Source: Lunularia cruciata (taxonomy: Eukaryota; Streptophyta; Marchantiopsida; Lunulariales; Lunulariaceae). From it: a DNA stretch of 64,000 nt. The translations under genes and the position numbers were made by a program. Positions 9,600-20,418 of the stretch are shown here, piece after piece (positions within the stretch are counted from its first letter, which is position 1; each line of letters opens with the position of its first letter). The DNA lies in assembly GCA_948567375.1 (NCBI GenBank), contig OX419759.1, positions 38,789,493 through 38,853,492 of the forward strand, in the 5' to 3' direction. A model generated the notes under the pieces. That model searched no databases. It was not told where the DNA came from and saw only the letters and a program-made list of their open reading frames with translations.

Positions 9600-10653
9600 C
9601 AAGTGTCCGAGTGGTGATGCCTATCAAGCGCATCCTATGCTGCTCTACCAAGCTAAGGCTCACAATCGAGGTCAAATAGTTCAGGTCCATAGCCTGATCT
9701 AACACCTGATGCTTGTATGCCTCTGACACTTCTAGAACAGTGGTAATACCGGTGCAAAAACCCATCGCCCACTCTCTCTCATCAGCGTTGGGCTCCACCA
9801 ACTGTTGTAACTATGAGTCCCAAACAAGTCCAGGTCTTCCCTCTCAAAAAGCATGAGAGCCTAGGAAACTCATGAGTGTGGGAAATGCAGCTTGAGGCTA
9901 TCCAACTAGGTTCACCATTGCCATAGGTGACCTATCAGCCACTACCATTGTTTGAGACTGACGCCCAACATCCAAGATATCATCAACAAGGATGTGGTCA
10001 AGTTACTGAATCCCATCATAAGCGCACTGTAGAACCTCTCTAGGTAAGAGGTTTGTCCACCAAAGATGAAGATGATGAGCCCGTGATCCCACTCTGGCTG
10101 CATCTAACAATAAAGCAAGTCCCATCCAAGAATGGACCTGATGTGTACTCGCCACCACTTTGGTGCAAGAATCATCCGTCAAAAGAACGTTCTCCAAAAG
10201 GTAAGCTAGAGAAACAGACTAATGAACCTAGAGATGTTGTAGTATTCGTAACATCTCCCAAAACACACCAGAACGAGGATCCTGAAGACCCAATCCTCTA
10301 CCATCATGTGTATGTCCCTGACATGGCCATCTAGAAATCACCAAGTGAATAGGCCCATGTCTCTCTAGGTCATGCGCCCCCAATAAGGAAATGTCTGATG
10401 GTAGGGCCTTCTGGTAACCTCTAACTGCTGACATTGGTAATAACTCTAGATATCAATAGGCCAAGTGTGCCACATGATGTAGAGAGACTTGCCTAGCAGT
10501 CTCATCTATCTCTACATACAAGTACCTCTGTACTCGTATACCCTCCTGTAACACCGTAGCTAGTCCGGTGCTAATCCCACCGAACAACTCCAATAGACAT
10601 ATCCTCTCTACTAGATATTGCCAAGCAATGAGTGTGGTATCCAGAGGTGTCAA
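9600..10653 (-). pseudogene. C5-cytosine DNA methyltransferase domain (inner element)
   Basis: About 350 codons in one frame with few stops. Motif I reads LLELFGGISTGLA (FGGISTG at 10564-10584), followed by a YVEIDETARQV stretch resembling motif II. Motif IV is HGPIHLVISRWPCQGH, with the catalytic Pro-Cys codons at 10321-10326. GLGLQDPRSGVFWEMLRIL follows, resembling the region after the PC loop in DNMT3. Motif VI is LLENV (ENV at 10186-10194). Motif VIII is GSRAHHLHLWWTN (10051-10089). A motif X-like NADEREWAMGF lies near 9760-9790, then VLDQAMDLNYL. Motif order I to X and wording resemble the DNMT3/DRM group more than DNMT1. The domain would methylate cytosine in DNA; in an element it might mark its own or host DNA (inference). 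It sits between protease and RT in the same polyprotein, and the outer copy has it at the same place, so it is a family feature and not a chance insertion. Confidence 0.88.
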
Positions 10654-11660
10654 AGCAATCGCCTCTAGAGGCTCATCCTCACACTCATCTCTTGATGGTA
10701 CAAAGGCTCCACTCCAAGCCTACTACACCAACTGATCTGCATGCTACTGCAATGTCTCTTTGGAACTCCACAATGGAACATCCAAAGTGGATGGAACAAT
10801 CCCACTTGTACTCCAAAGCCGAGTGATCTCCTCTGGTACTGGAGTATCCTCTGCATGGGCGTTCCACTCCAACAAGTCACCAGCCAAGTAACTACACCAT
10901 TGAAAGCTAAAACTGATGCTGCCATGGTCCTGGACTATAGTGAGCCAAGACTGCCACTACTAAAGTGTACTGGTAGACGACATACCCGTCTCTCACCAGA
11001 CTGCCAACCAGGTCTATAAGAGGTTGTTTTCTCCCAATAGTCAATGCTAAAACCCATGGGGTATAACATTGCTCCTCCAACTAGCACATCATATGACTCA
11101 GCTATTGTCGCAATAGCCTGAGCTCTCACCACCAAGCTATCAGTCGGATGACCAAGCTGAACCTAGACAACAAGCTCTCCACGTGTGATGTACTATGTCA
11201 AACCACCACCTAGAGATGTTTGGATCTGAAATGGACAACTCTCCACATCGGTCTTTCGTAACTCCAAACCAACAACTACAGCCTTCCCCAACATAAGGGG
11301 CTGTGCACTAGAGTCTAACAAGATTCTCTATGGTGTACAAACCTTCCTTGAAGGTGCCACCAAACAAAAAATACCCCTCTGGTTATCCAATAGGACAACA
11401 TTAGGTGTAAACCGCGCTCTCTCAAAGGCCAGTCTAGCTGGCATCTCCTCTAGTCTAGCCGCTACTGCCTGCCATAAACCACTGGTCGGTGAACGGATCC
11501 CATGCTCCTCAACCAAGTCAGCTCCACTACCAACCACCTTGCTCTGGTAGTAGGAACCGCACCATCCCTACTCTCACACAGCATGGTAGCCAACCGGAAC
11601 AATGGGGTTGGGTCAACTCCCAATGTAAACATGTCACTGGCCGAAACAAAGGACACCGCA
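10654..11660 (-). pseudogene. Retropepsin-type protease and linker to methyltransferase (inner element)
   Basis: N-terminal part FRLATML and LVEEHGI near 11490-11610, then a catalytic-like LLDSSAQPLMLG with Asp-Ser-Ser codons at 11307-11315. Next comes IATIAESYDVLVGGAMLYPMGF near 11040-11105, the place of the conserved hydrophobic-Gly motif of retropepsins (sequence D-V-L-V-G). From about 10930 a roughly 90-codon linker with no recognised domain leads to the methyltransferase. The Gly of the usual DSG/DTG triad is Ser in both copies. Confidence 0.7.
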
Positions 11661-11819
11661 TCATCAGCTGAGCCGCCTCCAACATCATGCTAGACTCAAT
11701 GTGTGTAGTAGTAGGTAGCTGACTAGTAGGTAGTCCATCATGCACTCCATCACCACCTACCACACCTGCACTGGGATGCCTAGTAACCATAGATGTCATC
11801 TGCAATGCCTTAGATAGTG

Positions 11820-13420
11820 TGAAAGATTGGGGAAGTTTGACCTATCTCCCAACCTCTCCTCTCTGTGGGTCCAACTCCACTGATGCTCCTCTAGGCTCTG
11901 GAGCACGTACTGCATTCCTAGTCACTGCTGCAGATGCATCCACCTGTGCTGCTCCACACATGAAGTCCAAAGCATCTCTATCACCAGCATATGAGGTGGA
12001 AGCCTCAGCACCCGATTCTGATCTCTTCTGAGCAATAGCCATACTAGCCAATCTTTGCTCCAATTGCTCAATCCAAGTAGCCATAGTTGTGTCAGAAGTA
12101 AGGGTAGGTATTGCACCCCTACTAGGTGTAGATCCTCTACCACCACCTCTACCACCTCGTCCTCCATGAACTAGAGCTCCCCTACTACCTGCCATAGCAG
12201 CCCGACCATTCCGTAACTCCAGGTGTAGGTCAAAACACCGGTTGCTAATATGACCAAATCTATGGCAATGCTCACATTGCCTCTATGCTGGCTGTGATGC
12301 ACCCAAGGTATCAGGTCCACTGCCATGAGTACACTCTCTCCGATGGTGAGGTCCACCACAAGTTCAACAAGCAACACCACCACTCACTGGCTGCTGCTGA
12401 CCCAAAAATGAGGGTAAGGGTCTAACTCCACTAGGCCCTCCACTTGCTTCATAGGATCTGGGCTGTCCACCTTGTCCTTGAAAACCAACTGGACGTGGTG
12501 CACTCTACTGCACTCTAGAAGAAGTCACAGCCGTGGATGAGGTTTCCTTACCAAATCTAGATGTCACCACTCTCTCCTCCACCATGTTGAGCTCAATATG
12601 CTCAGCCAAACCAAAGACACCTGCCAAAGTGGGCAAAGTAGCCTGCAACAACGTAGCATCACAAACTTTACGTTGTAACTCCCTGTCTAGTATCCCATAC
12701 CAAAACTGGACTGCCTAGGCCTTAGTAACTCCCTAAGTGAAACTAATTAGCCACCTCATGCGAGTGTATGCCTCGCGTAAGCTCTCTCCAGCCTTCCGCT
12801 AGAACTCCTGCAAGCTCCTCAACTTGTCAATCTGGACTCCTTGGTAGTTCTGCCTCAAACACAAGAAGAACTCCACCATGGGGTTAAACCCCGGTACCAC
12901 ACCACCTCTTGCAGCGGTACCTCCACTCGTAGTAGCACTATCTCTAGCTAGTGCACCTCCACTAGCTCCACCAACACTACTCAAGCTAGAACTCGTAGGT
13001 ACAACCAATCTACTCTTGGCCACCGAACTTGAAGTGATAGAGACATAGTTCGGAGACCAATATTGTCTCCATAACTCGATCTCCTACAAATGAGCTCTCC
13101 TGAACTCATGGTAGTCATCCATTGGCGGACCCTTCAGATGCTGAAACAACCCCTTCTATGCCAATAAGAGTGTGAACAAAGTCAGGTTCCGCATCTACTG
13201 CAAATCACACCAACTATTGAACTCCTAGATGAAGTCATCCAACTCAATGGTACCCACTATACCAGAGTAACGCCTAGGGCCTTTGGAGGCCCCATAAATC
13301 TTGTCCATGTCCCACAACAACGGTGCGGACACACCAAGTGCACTCTCAACTAAATCAACTCATGTGTCTAACTTGAACTCAGAGTCAATCTCCTCCCTCA
13401 TTGAGACCTGAGATACAAGC
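11820..13420 (-). pseudogene. Gag with zinc knuckles (inner element)
   Basis: An N-terminal capsid-like region (GTIELDDFI, HLKGPPMDDYHEF, about 13100-13260) is followed by a Ser/Gly/Ala linker (about 12900-13020) and a second conserved helical region (VEFFLCLRQNYQGVQ at about 12835-12880; FGLAEHIELNMVEE at about 12575-12620). Next are two zinc knuckles: a CGGPHHRREC form near 12335-12365 and a canonical CEHCHRFGHISNRC near 12230-12275. A Gly/Arg-rich tract (GGRGGRGGGRG) lies near 12140-12170, with WIEQLEQRLASM near 12040-12090. Stops interrupt it about every 100 codons. Gag packages the RNA; the knuckle and RG-rich tract would bind it. Confidence 0.8.
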
Positions 13421-14877
13421 TGATATCGAGTGCCACTCCAAGTAAACCAGGGCTAATGCAGGGCTATCTCCTCTGGAACCCCCAAAGAACTCCGTCGTGA
13501 CCAAGTAACCGCAATAGCAAACTAGAACCACCAACTGCAACCTCAAGTCACAACCGCAAGTACCCCACCAAGTGCCAACACCACCACGTGCCAACACCAC
13601 CAAGTGCCAATACCAACTAAGCACCACCCACTAATGTAACTCTAACTGAGATAACTACACTAGGAGAAAAGGGCAACCTATAACCTACCATCATAACACA
13701 CACTCTCACGATTTGCAGGTCATCACTTCCTGCCTCACTGGAGAGAAACAAAGGTAGTCTGACTGGTCATCACTCCAACCTCACCATCGAGAGCACACCA
13801 GAGCACCAACGCTCAAAAGTTAAGGCACCTCACACAAACATGGTGCACAAACAAGAAGCAGAGAATGGAGGGGGTCCCATCACAAGAAATCTAAACAAAA
13901 ACACTCCATCTCATAACACAACATGGGATTGACTCTGCCACCATTTGGCATTTGACATAAGAGAAGTTTGTATCTAAGTCCTAAGCTACCAGGATCACCA
14001 AGAATGGGATCAAATTGTCTCTTCTAGCTAAAGCTACATGTGTATAGATAACAATGGCACAATCACTATGACAACAAGTGAGGGTGGACCAGTTGGCTAG
14101 GGCACTAGTCTAGGAACAAGAGATCTAGGGTCAAACCCTGTTGCGCACAATCTAGCAGGAAAGGTATATTTTGCCAACCAATGACCAAGATCTACTCTAA
14201 ACTAGCTAGCCTCACGCCAACAAGCTGGCTTGCTTGGCCCTTCTAGGCCTTTGTAGCCTCTCATAGCCCATAGCCCTAAGCCTCTAAACCCCAAAATTCA
14301 GCCAAATGAGGCCTTTCTTCTTACCACTTCAAACCTCCTCCAAAATTGGTGAAACTTCTCCAAACTTGCAAAAGTCATCCAAACTAGCAAAACTCCTCCA
14401 AATCCGGTCAAAAAGCAAAACTCCTCCAAATTTGGCCAAAATCTGACATAAATTCCAACCAAAATCTGATGTAAACCCTAAAGTTGGCTGTCCGCCAAAT
14501 CCCCAACTAACTTTCCACTCGAGCCAAATTGACAACACGGGTTTTTCCAATTCACAAATTCATGAGAATAGCTTCCCAACTCCACCTTCAATTTGACTTT
14601 TTGAGCCCAACTCACAGCAAATTAGTCTTGCTTTCACTTCTTGAGCTCAAAATCATAACCACTACTCAAGATTTGCTCCTTCTTTGCTCAAAATTTGGCC
14701 AGCGCTTCCGCACACCGTTTGCCTTACTGCCTAATCTACATCAATTGAATGAGCTTCTGCACACTAGGGAAACACTGAACTTGAATTGAGCTACCAACGA
14801 TCCACCAAGCTTGAAGATACCACCAACAGTCAAAGTCTCTGCACCCGATTTCCCCCTAACTTCACTTCTATGATGTG
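13421..14877 (-). other. Untranslated leader of the inner element
   Basis: About 1.45 kb between the 5' LTR and gag. It carries the CCACCAAGTGCCAACAC tandem tract near 13555-13620 and a TTTGGCCAAAATC-type short repeat near 14330-14470. A TGGTATCTTCAAGC near 14800 faintly resembles a tRNA-Met primer site but lies about 65 bp from the LTR end, so I do not call it. No protein homology was seen. Confidence 0.6.
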
Positions 14878-15323
14878 ATCAGATTGCTTACCACTCTCAA
14901 CTCAGATCAATACTTGATCTATCACACTATAAGCTGCCAACAACTGGGCATTGATTACAGTCAAGCCACACCCACTCAAGCATAGAGAATCCAGGTGACG
15001 CTCACTGACCTTTGTCCACCATAGCCAAGAACTCAAAGGCTCAACATCAAAGAAGTGAGCTCTCTGGAGCTCACTTTGAAACTATACCCCTTGGACTCGA
15101 GCTAGCTCTGAAACCCTAACGGTCCTACTGATGGCACACTCGACGGTGTAAATGGTGCAAACGGTGCAAAGTGATGGTGGGCCCCACCGTGAAGTCAGTA
15201 CCTTGAACACAAAATCTGACCATCGGAAAGTAGTCTTTGAGAAACTGCTGAAATAACTCTAACTACTATCATTGGAACTCCAGTGTCCGAGCATCTAGAT
15301 GCGGCACTACAAATGGCATGACA
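14878..15323 (-). repeat. 5' LTR of the inner element (Y block only)
   Basis: Starts TGTCATGCC at 15323 and matches the Y block of the 3' end down to AATCTGAT at 14878, then enters leader sequence. The 105-bp X block that flanks Y on both sides at the 3' end is missing. Confidence 0.85.
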
Positions 15324-15700
15324 CGGAAGGCTGCAGTTGTTGGTCTAGGATTATGGAAGACCGATGTGGAGAGGTGTCCATTTCAAATCTAGACATCTCT
15401 AGGAGGTGGTTTGACACAGTACATCACATGTGGAGAGTTGGTTGTTAAGCTTTAGCCTGATCATCCAAATGATAGCTCTGTGGTGAGAGCTCATGCCATT
15501 GCGACCATAGCTAAGTTGTATGATGTGTTAGTTGGGAAAGCAATGTTATACTCCATGGGTTTCAATATTGACTATTTGGAGGAGATAGCCTCCTATAAAC
15601 CAAGTTGGCAGTCTTGTGAGGGACAAGTATGTCACCTACTAGTATGTTCAATTAGTGGCAGTCTTGGCTCACTATAGTCAGGGACCATGGTAGCATCAGT
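15324..15700 (+). pseudogene. Retropepsin-type protease, C-terminal part (outer element)
   Basis: Continues the protease cut at 5370. The VVRAHAIATIAKLYDVLVGKAMLYSMGF stretch (in two readable blocks at 15480-15560) holds the DVLVG motif that matches the inner copy. A stop at about 15678 ends the open stretch. From 15700 to 15980 is the linker to the methyltransferase, with stops and no recognised domain. Confidence 0.7.
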
Positions 15701-15979
15701 TTCAACTTTCAATGGTGTGGTTACTTGGCCCAAGTAATTTATTGGAGGGGAATGCCTACATAGAGGATACTCCTATACCAAAGGAGATCACTCGGATTTA
15801 GAGTATGAGTGGAATTGTTCCATCCACCTTGGATGTTTGATTGTGGAGTTTAGAGGAGGCATTGTAGCAGCATGCAGATCGGTTGGTGTAACAGGCTTGG
15901 AGTGGAGCCTTTGTACCACCAAGAGATGAGTATAAGGATGAGCCTCCAGAGTCAATTACCTTGATGCCTTCAGATACCA

Positions 15980-17050
15980 CACTTTTGCTTGGCAGTATCC
16001 AATAGAGAGAGTGTGTCTATTGGAATTGTTAGGTGGGATAATCACTAGACTAGCTATGGTACTACAAGCAAGTATACAAGTACAAAGGTGCTTGTATGTG
16101 GAGAGAGACAAGATTGTTAGGCAAGTCTTGCTCCATCATGTGGCACACTTGGCCTATCGGCAACCTAAGTTATTACCAATGTCAGCAGTCATGGGTTACC
16201 AGAAGGCCCTACCAACAAACATTTCCTTACTAGGGGGCGCATGACCTATAGCAACATGGCCTATTCATTTGGTGATTCTTGGATGGCCATGTAAGAGACA
16301 TATACATGCTAGGCTAAGGTTTGGGTCTTCAAGATCCTCATTCTATAGTGTTTTGGAAGATGTTATGCATACTTTGACATATCCAAGTCCATTAGTCTAT
16401 TTCTCCAACTTACCTTTTGGAGAATGTTCCTTTGATGGGCGATTCTTGCACTAGGGTGGTGGCAAGTACACATCAGGTCTATTCTTGGATGGGACATACT
16501 GTTTTGTTAGATGCATCCAAAGTAGGATCACAAGCTCATTGTCTTTGTCTTTGGTGGACAAACCTCTCACCTAGAGAGGTTCTATAACACACTTATGATA
16601 GGATTCAGCAATTAGACCACATCATTGTTGATGATATCTTGGATTTTGGGCATCAATCTTAGATAGTGGTGGTGGCTAATAGGTCACCTATGGCAATGGT
16701 GAACCTAGTTGGATAGCTTAGAGCCACTCTTCCTACACTTATGAGTTTCCCAAGCTCTCATGCTTTTCAAGAGGGAGGTCTTGGACTGGTTTGGAACTCA
16801 CACTTACTATAGTTGGTGGAGCCCAATGCCAATGAGAGAGAGCAAGCAATAGATTTTTTCACCGGTATTATTGTAGTTCTAGTAGTGTTAGATGCATCTA
16901 GGCATCAAGTTTTAGATCAAGCTATGGACCTGAACTCTTTGACTTGGATTGTGAGCCTTGTCTTGGCAAAGGAATGTAGGATGTGCTGGATAGGCATCAC
17001 CACTCAAACACTTGTGAGCTTTGTGCCTATCAAGCACATCCTATTCGGGA
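15980..17050 (+). pseudogene. C5-cytosine DNA methyltransferase domain (outer element)
   Basis: Second copy of the same domain, more mutated. Motif I reads LLELLGGIITRLA (16020-16055). The PC loop is HLVILGWPCKRH with Pro-Cys codons at 16287-16292. A 1-base insertion near 16310-16320, relative to the inner copy, shifts the frame. Motif VI is YLLENV (ENV at 16420-16428), motif VIII is GSQAHCLCLWWTN (16525-16563), and motif X starts VEPNANEREQAI near 16813. The Arg of the SRAH motif is Gln here, a CGA to CAA change. Because this copy occupies the same place between protease and RT, the methyltransferase was part of the element before these two copies separated. Confidence 0.85.
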
Positions 17051-17560
17051 GAAAATCCAGGCACATGTTTTGGGTGATGGATTGAGCGTACATGGTGGTC
17101 TTGGGACATAACCAATAGCTACTAGGGAGAGTGGTCTACTTGGAGTCCATCTAGGTGAGCATTGGGTACTTGGATTACACCCTTGGTCTTCTTGGGATGC
17201 TGCTAGAGGATGTGTGGAGCTTGCAACCAAGTGGAAGGAGTTTTTCACACAGAGGTTGAGACCTCTAGTGCTTGGGGGCATGACACTACTGCTCCCAAGG
17301 GCCTAGTGTAGTTGCCAATTAGCATGTCTTCCACTCCTACTATAATTATAGAGGATACTTGGGAGCCAGATCTTGGACCCAAGCTTATAGAAGAGGAAAG
17401 ACGGAGAGTTTGGAGGTTCTTGAGGAGCTACACAAGTTAATTTACCTTTAGTATGAAGGATTTGGGTGCTTTGAAGGGACCTAGTATACGGATTGAGCTG
17501 ACTAGCAATACACAAGTTTTTTGATGTCCTTATTAATACAGTGATATAGAGAGTACATTG
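17051..17560 (+). other. Linker between methyltransferase and RT (outer element)
   Basis: Matches the inner copy's linker, including a pre-RT stretch with LVYEGFGCF-like and DWADQQYTSF-like decayed sequence at about 17440-17530. No domain was recognised. A 190-codon ORF on the opposite strand (17303-17875) is a shadow of this and of RT. Confidence 0.5.
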
Positions 17561-18415
17561 ATTCAAAGCCGGAGTAGTGACCTTTTTGAGGTTGGTTTGG
17601 TGGAGATTCACATTGAGAGTACGCATCAACGACAGTGATGCCAACCAAGAAGGATATGCATGGCAACTATAGATAGGCAGATGTGTGGAGATTATTGTTC
17701 TATCAACCAACAGACTAGGGCTAATTGGTATGCCATGCCTACACCAAAGGAGATCTTTGATGCGATTGGGCATGCAAAGGTCTTCATTACTTTGGATATT
17801 TGAGCAAGATATCATCAATTGTCGGTTAGGGAGGAGGATAAGTCCAAGACAACATTTTGAACTATTGATCCTCACGATAAGGATGTGTTATATCAATGGA
17901 GATTCTTACCATTTGGGTTGAAGAATGCTCTTGCTGAGTTCTAGAGTGTCATGGACAGGATTCTAGCTGGATTGGATTTTGCTTGGTGCTATATTGATGA
18001 CATTTTGGTCTATAGCACTATTGTGGGGGAGCATGAGAGACCTTTGTTGGAGGTGTTTGAGAGGTTGAGATCTCATGGACTCAAATTACATCCTAGGAAG
18101 TGTAGGTTCTTCCATGAGATGATTGAGTATTTGGGTCACACTATCTACTCCGGAGGACTTGGTGTTCAATAGACCAAGGTGGAGGCTATTGCACGTATTC
18201 CTTGACCTACAAATGTGAGTAGAGTGTGAGCATTCCTTGGGTTGGAAATCTTCTATTGCCGCTATGTTAGAGGATTTAGTACCATTGCCAAGGCCTTGAA
18301 AAAGTTGACCAAGCTTACACAAGATTGGTGTCGAGGAGATGAGCAAGAGAGAGCTTTTGTAGAGCTCAACGAGAGGTTGATATCTGCTCCTATTTTGAGG
18401 AGACCGATCAGAGGA
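17561..18415 (+). pseudogene. Reverse transcriptase (outer element)
   Basis: Readable blocks: TVMPTKKDMHGNY (about 17635-17675), the decayed MCGDY position (about 17690), the YHQLS and ISPRQHF region in shifted frames, FLPFGLKN (about 17905-17930), and an open stretch with CYIDDILVYS (about 17985-18015) and EYLGHTIYSGGLGVQ (about 18125-18172). The YIDD box is intact. Stops at about 18170 and 18205 follow. Same family as the inner copy, with more stops. Confidence 0.85.
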
Positions 18416-18790
18416 TGACCATTTTAGGTTCACACTGATTGGAGTATGTTAGGGCTTGGAGTAGTGCTCACCTAACATGATGACAAGGAGAAGGAGTTTG
18501 TGGTGGCCTATGCTAGTTGCTCCAACAATTTAACGGAGGTGAAGTATAGTTCATCTGAGAGAGAGTGCTTGGCAGCAGTTTGGGCAGTAGCACATTTTTG
18601 ATGTTACCTATTTGGTAACCCCTTCACTCTCATCACTGATCATCAACCATTGAGTTGAGTCCAACAAGCTTTCAAGAAAGCTTGCATGATGGGCTCTAAT
18701 TTTATAAGAGTATGATTTCATGGTTGTTCATAGACCTAGAGTGGTGAATTGTGATGTAGATGGGTTGAGTAGAAACCCATGTCCCAGCCA
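18416..18790 (+). pseudogene. RNase H (outer element)
   Basis: HTDWSMLGLGVVLT at about 18430-18475, EFVVAYASCSNN at about 18495-18535, ECLAAVWAVAHF at about 18565-18600 and DHQPL at about 18640 match the inner RNase H in order. Stops and a deletion near 18650 disrupt the C-terminal half. From 18790 to 19130 is the RNase H to integrase tether, with no domain seen. Confidence 0.8.
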
Positions 18791-19129
18791 GTAGGATCAG
18801 ATTGGAGCACGTTGGCATGGTAAGATAGATGAAGAGATGGTGCCAGTTTGGCATGCATCTACCTTTCTTTGTATATTTGCTAAGACTTTGGTGATATCTC
18901 TCTCAATGCATACATGAGGAGTTATTAAGGTCACAGATCCAGAGAGTGAAGATATTGGTACAATTCAGCAAGACATTCATGATGATGTCTTAATGATGGA
19001 CTACCTTTGCATTGGTCTTGTGCGTGGCACAATCGGAGCCAAGGAGAGAGACCATGTTCTTTAGCAAATCAGATAGTTCAGATTGGAGGGTAGACACCTT
19101 TTGCATGTATGGGAAGATGGTAGAGTGAG

Positions 19130-20277
19130 AGTAGAACTGCTTCCATCTCAAAGACTACAATTGGTTTGTCATGCTCATGAGGAGCTAGGACATTTTGGAG
19201 TAAAGCATATATATAGCTTACTCTAGAGTCATTGTTGGTGGTGCAATATTCAGACCAATGTACATCAATCTGTTACTAGATGTGTGGTTTGTGACCAAGT
19301 TAGAGCATCATTCAATGCTCCTACGCCACAATTGCACCCATTACCTATCATGGGATTCGGTTACCATTGGAGTTTGGACTTTGTTGGACCTTTACCATTG
19401 ATTGTGAGACATCATTGGTATGTTTTGGCGATAGTGGATCGCTCCTCTAAGTGGATTGAGTTGGTGGCATTTCCTGACAAGTCCAGTGAAAGGACGGCTT
19501 ATTCATTCCTAGATTGGATTCTTAGTCATTTTGGTGCACTAGTTGAGGTTTTGACTGAGCAGGGTACAAAGTTCTTAGAGGAGTTTCAGGTCTTATGTGA
19601 CAAGGCTTTGATTGATCATCATACTACCTCCCAAGATCACCTTGAGGTAGATGGTTTAGTAGAGAGAGTGGTTTAGACGATGAAGAGAGGATTGTGAAAG
19701 TATGGTTTGCAGAGAGGCCACTTGGTAGATTGGGATCTCCAATTACCTTGGTTGGCTATGGGTTATTAGTTTAGCCAACAAGCCTCCTTAGCATCCTTCT
19801 TTCCTTACTTTCTACTCTATGGATGAGATCAAGATTTACCTCCAGCCATTTGTCAAGATGCTATTGTGGTTTTGGACTTGGATGATCTAGATGTATGTAT
19901 GGATGAGCGCATGTTCTTAAAGGGCAGAGATCTTTTGAAGAGTGATGCCAATGGCCTTTGAGAACTTGGCAATTGCTCAACATAGAGATACCTTATGCTA
20001 TGCTACTATTTGAGGAGGAGGTTATAGACCCTCGATCCATAGATTTCATCCAAGGGACTATGTATATCTACAACAAACAACATTGACAACACTTGATGTG
20101 TCTACAAGCCGCACTATCTTGAGAGTGCATGAGGTTTTGCCATCTGGAGTCCTTGTGTTAGAAGGATGTGATGGAGTTGTTTGGAAGAATCATGTGCGCA
20201 ATTGTGCACCATGGCACCTCCCAAACATTGATGGTCATATGGACCCAAGCTTGGCACTAGTACGTGCAAGCTTGAGG
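19130..20277 (+). pseudogene. Integrase (outer element)
   Basis: The HHCC region begins near 19150 (HAHEELGHFG) and has CVVCDQ near 19278-19300. The DDE core has LDFVGP near 19375-19395, LTEQGTKF near 19550-19575 (Asp changed to Glu in the usual TDQG) and VDGLVERV near 19645-19670 with the catalytic Glu kept. A stop at 19674 and frameshifts near 19900-20000 follow. The C-terminal part (ILRVHEVLPSGVLVLEGC, 20110-20165, and WKNHVRNCAPWHLPN, 20180-20230) is open and continuous with the PHD finger. Confidence 0.85.
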
Positions 20278-20418
20278 TGTATGTAATGTGGCTCTTCAGG
20301 TGGAGCTACTACTATGTTAGTGTGTGACAACTGTTTGAGAGGATGGCATATAGCATGTATGACTTCTGATCTCACAGTGGTTCCTCAAGGTCAATGGTTA
20401 TGTCTTGGATGTACTTGA
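20278..20418 (+). pseudogene. PHD-type zinc finger at the integrase C-terminus (outer element)
   Basis: All eight zinc ligands are readable in one frame: C-M-x-C, 11 residues, C-D-N-C, L-R-G-W-H, I-A-C, 14 residues ending Q-W-L, C-L-G-C, then Thr and a TGA stop at 20416-20418. Cys1 codon is 20278-20280 and Cys8 codon is 20410-20412. One TAA (20284-20286) lies between the first two Cys, a CAA to TAA type change. C4HC3 spacing, MLxCDxC and the Trp two residues before Cys7 are the PHD signature; RING and LIM spacings do not fit. The reading frame ends right after it, so the finger is the natural C-terminus of the polyprotein. Confidence 0.85.

Larger units (their letters stand above)
5371..15323 (-). 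mobile_element. Inner Ty3/gypsy element with C5-MTase and PHD finger
   Basis: A 9,953-bp element on the - strand. Its 5' end is TGTCATGCC at 15323 and its 3' end is CGACA at 5371. The flanks TGGA (5367-5370) and CGGA (15324-15327) fit a 4-bp target duplication with one C-to-T change. It runs LTR, leader, gag, protease, C5-methyltransferase, RT, RNase H, integrase, PHD finger, PPT, 3' terminal repeats. It is the better preserved of the two copies, with long open stretches and stops mostly explained by CGA to TGA, CAA/CAG to TAA/TAG or TGG to TAG/TGA. It inserted into a relative of itself, so it is the younger of the two. Confidence 0.9.

Noticed and set aside
9600-10653. Methyltransferase as a host DRM or CMT gene overlapped by transposons
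   Set aside because: It is continuous with protease and RT of the element on the same strand, and a second copy has the same placement.
14800-14815. TGGTATCTTCAAGC as primer-binding site of the inner element
   Set aside because: Lies about 65 bp from the LTR end and matches the tRNA-Met site only in the first six bases.
17303-17875. 190-codon ORF on the - strand
   Set aside because: Antisense shadow of the RT and pre-RT linker of the outer element; no homology in its own frame.
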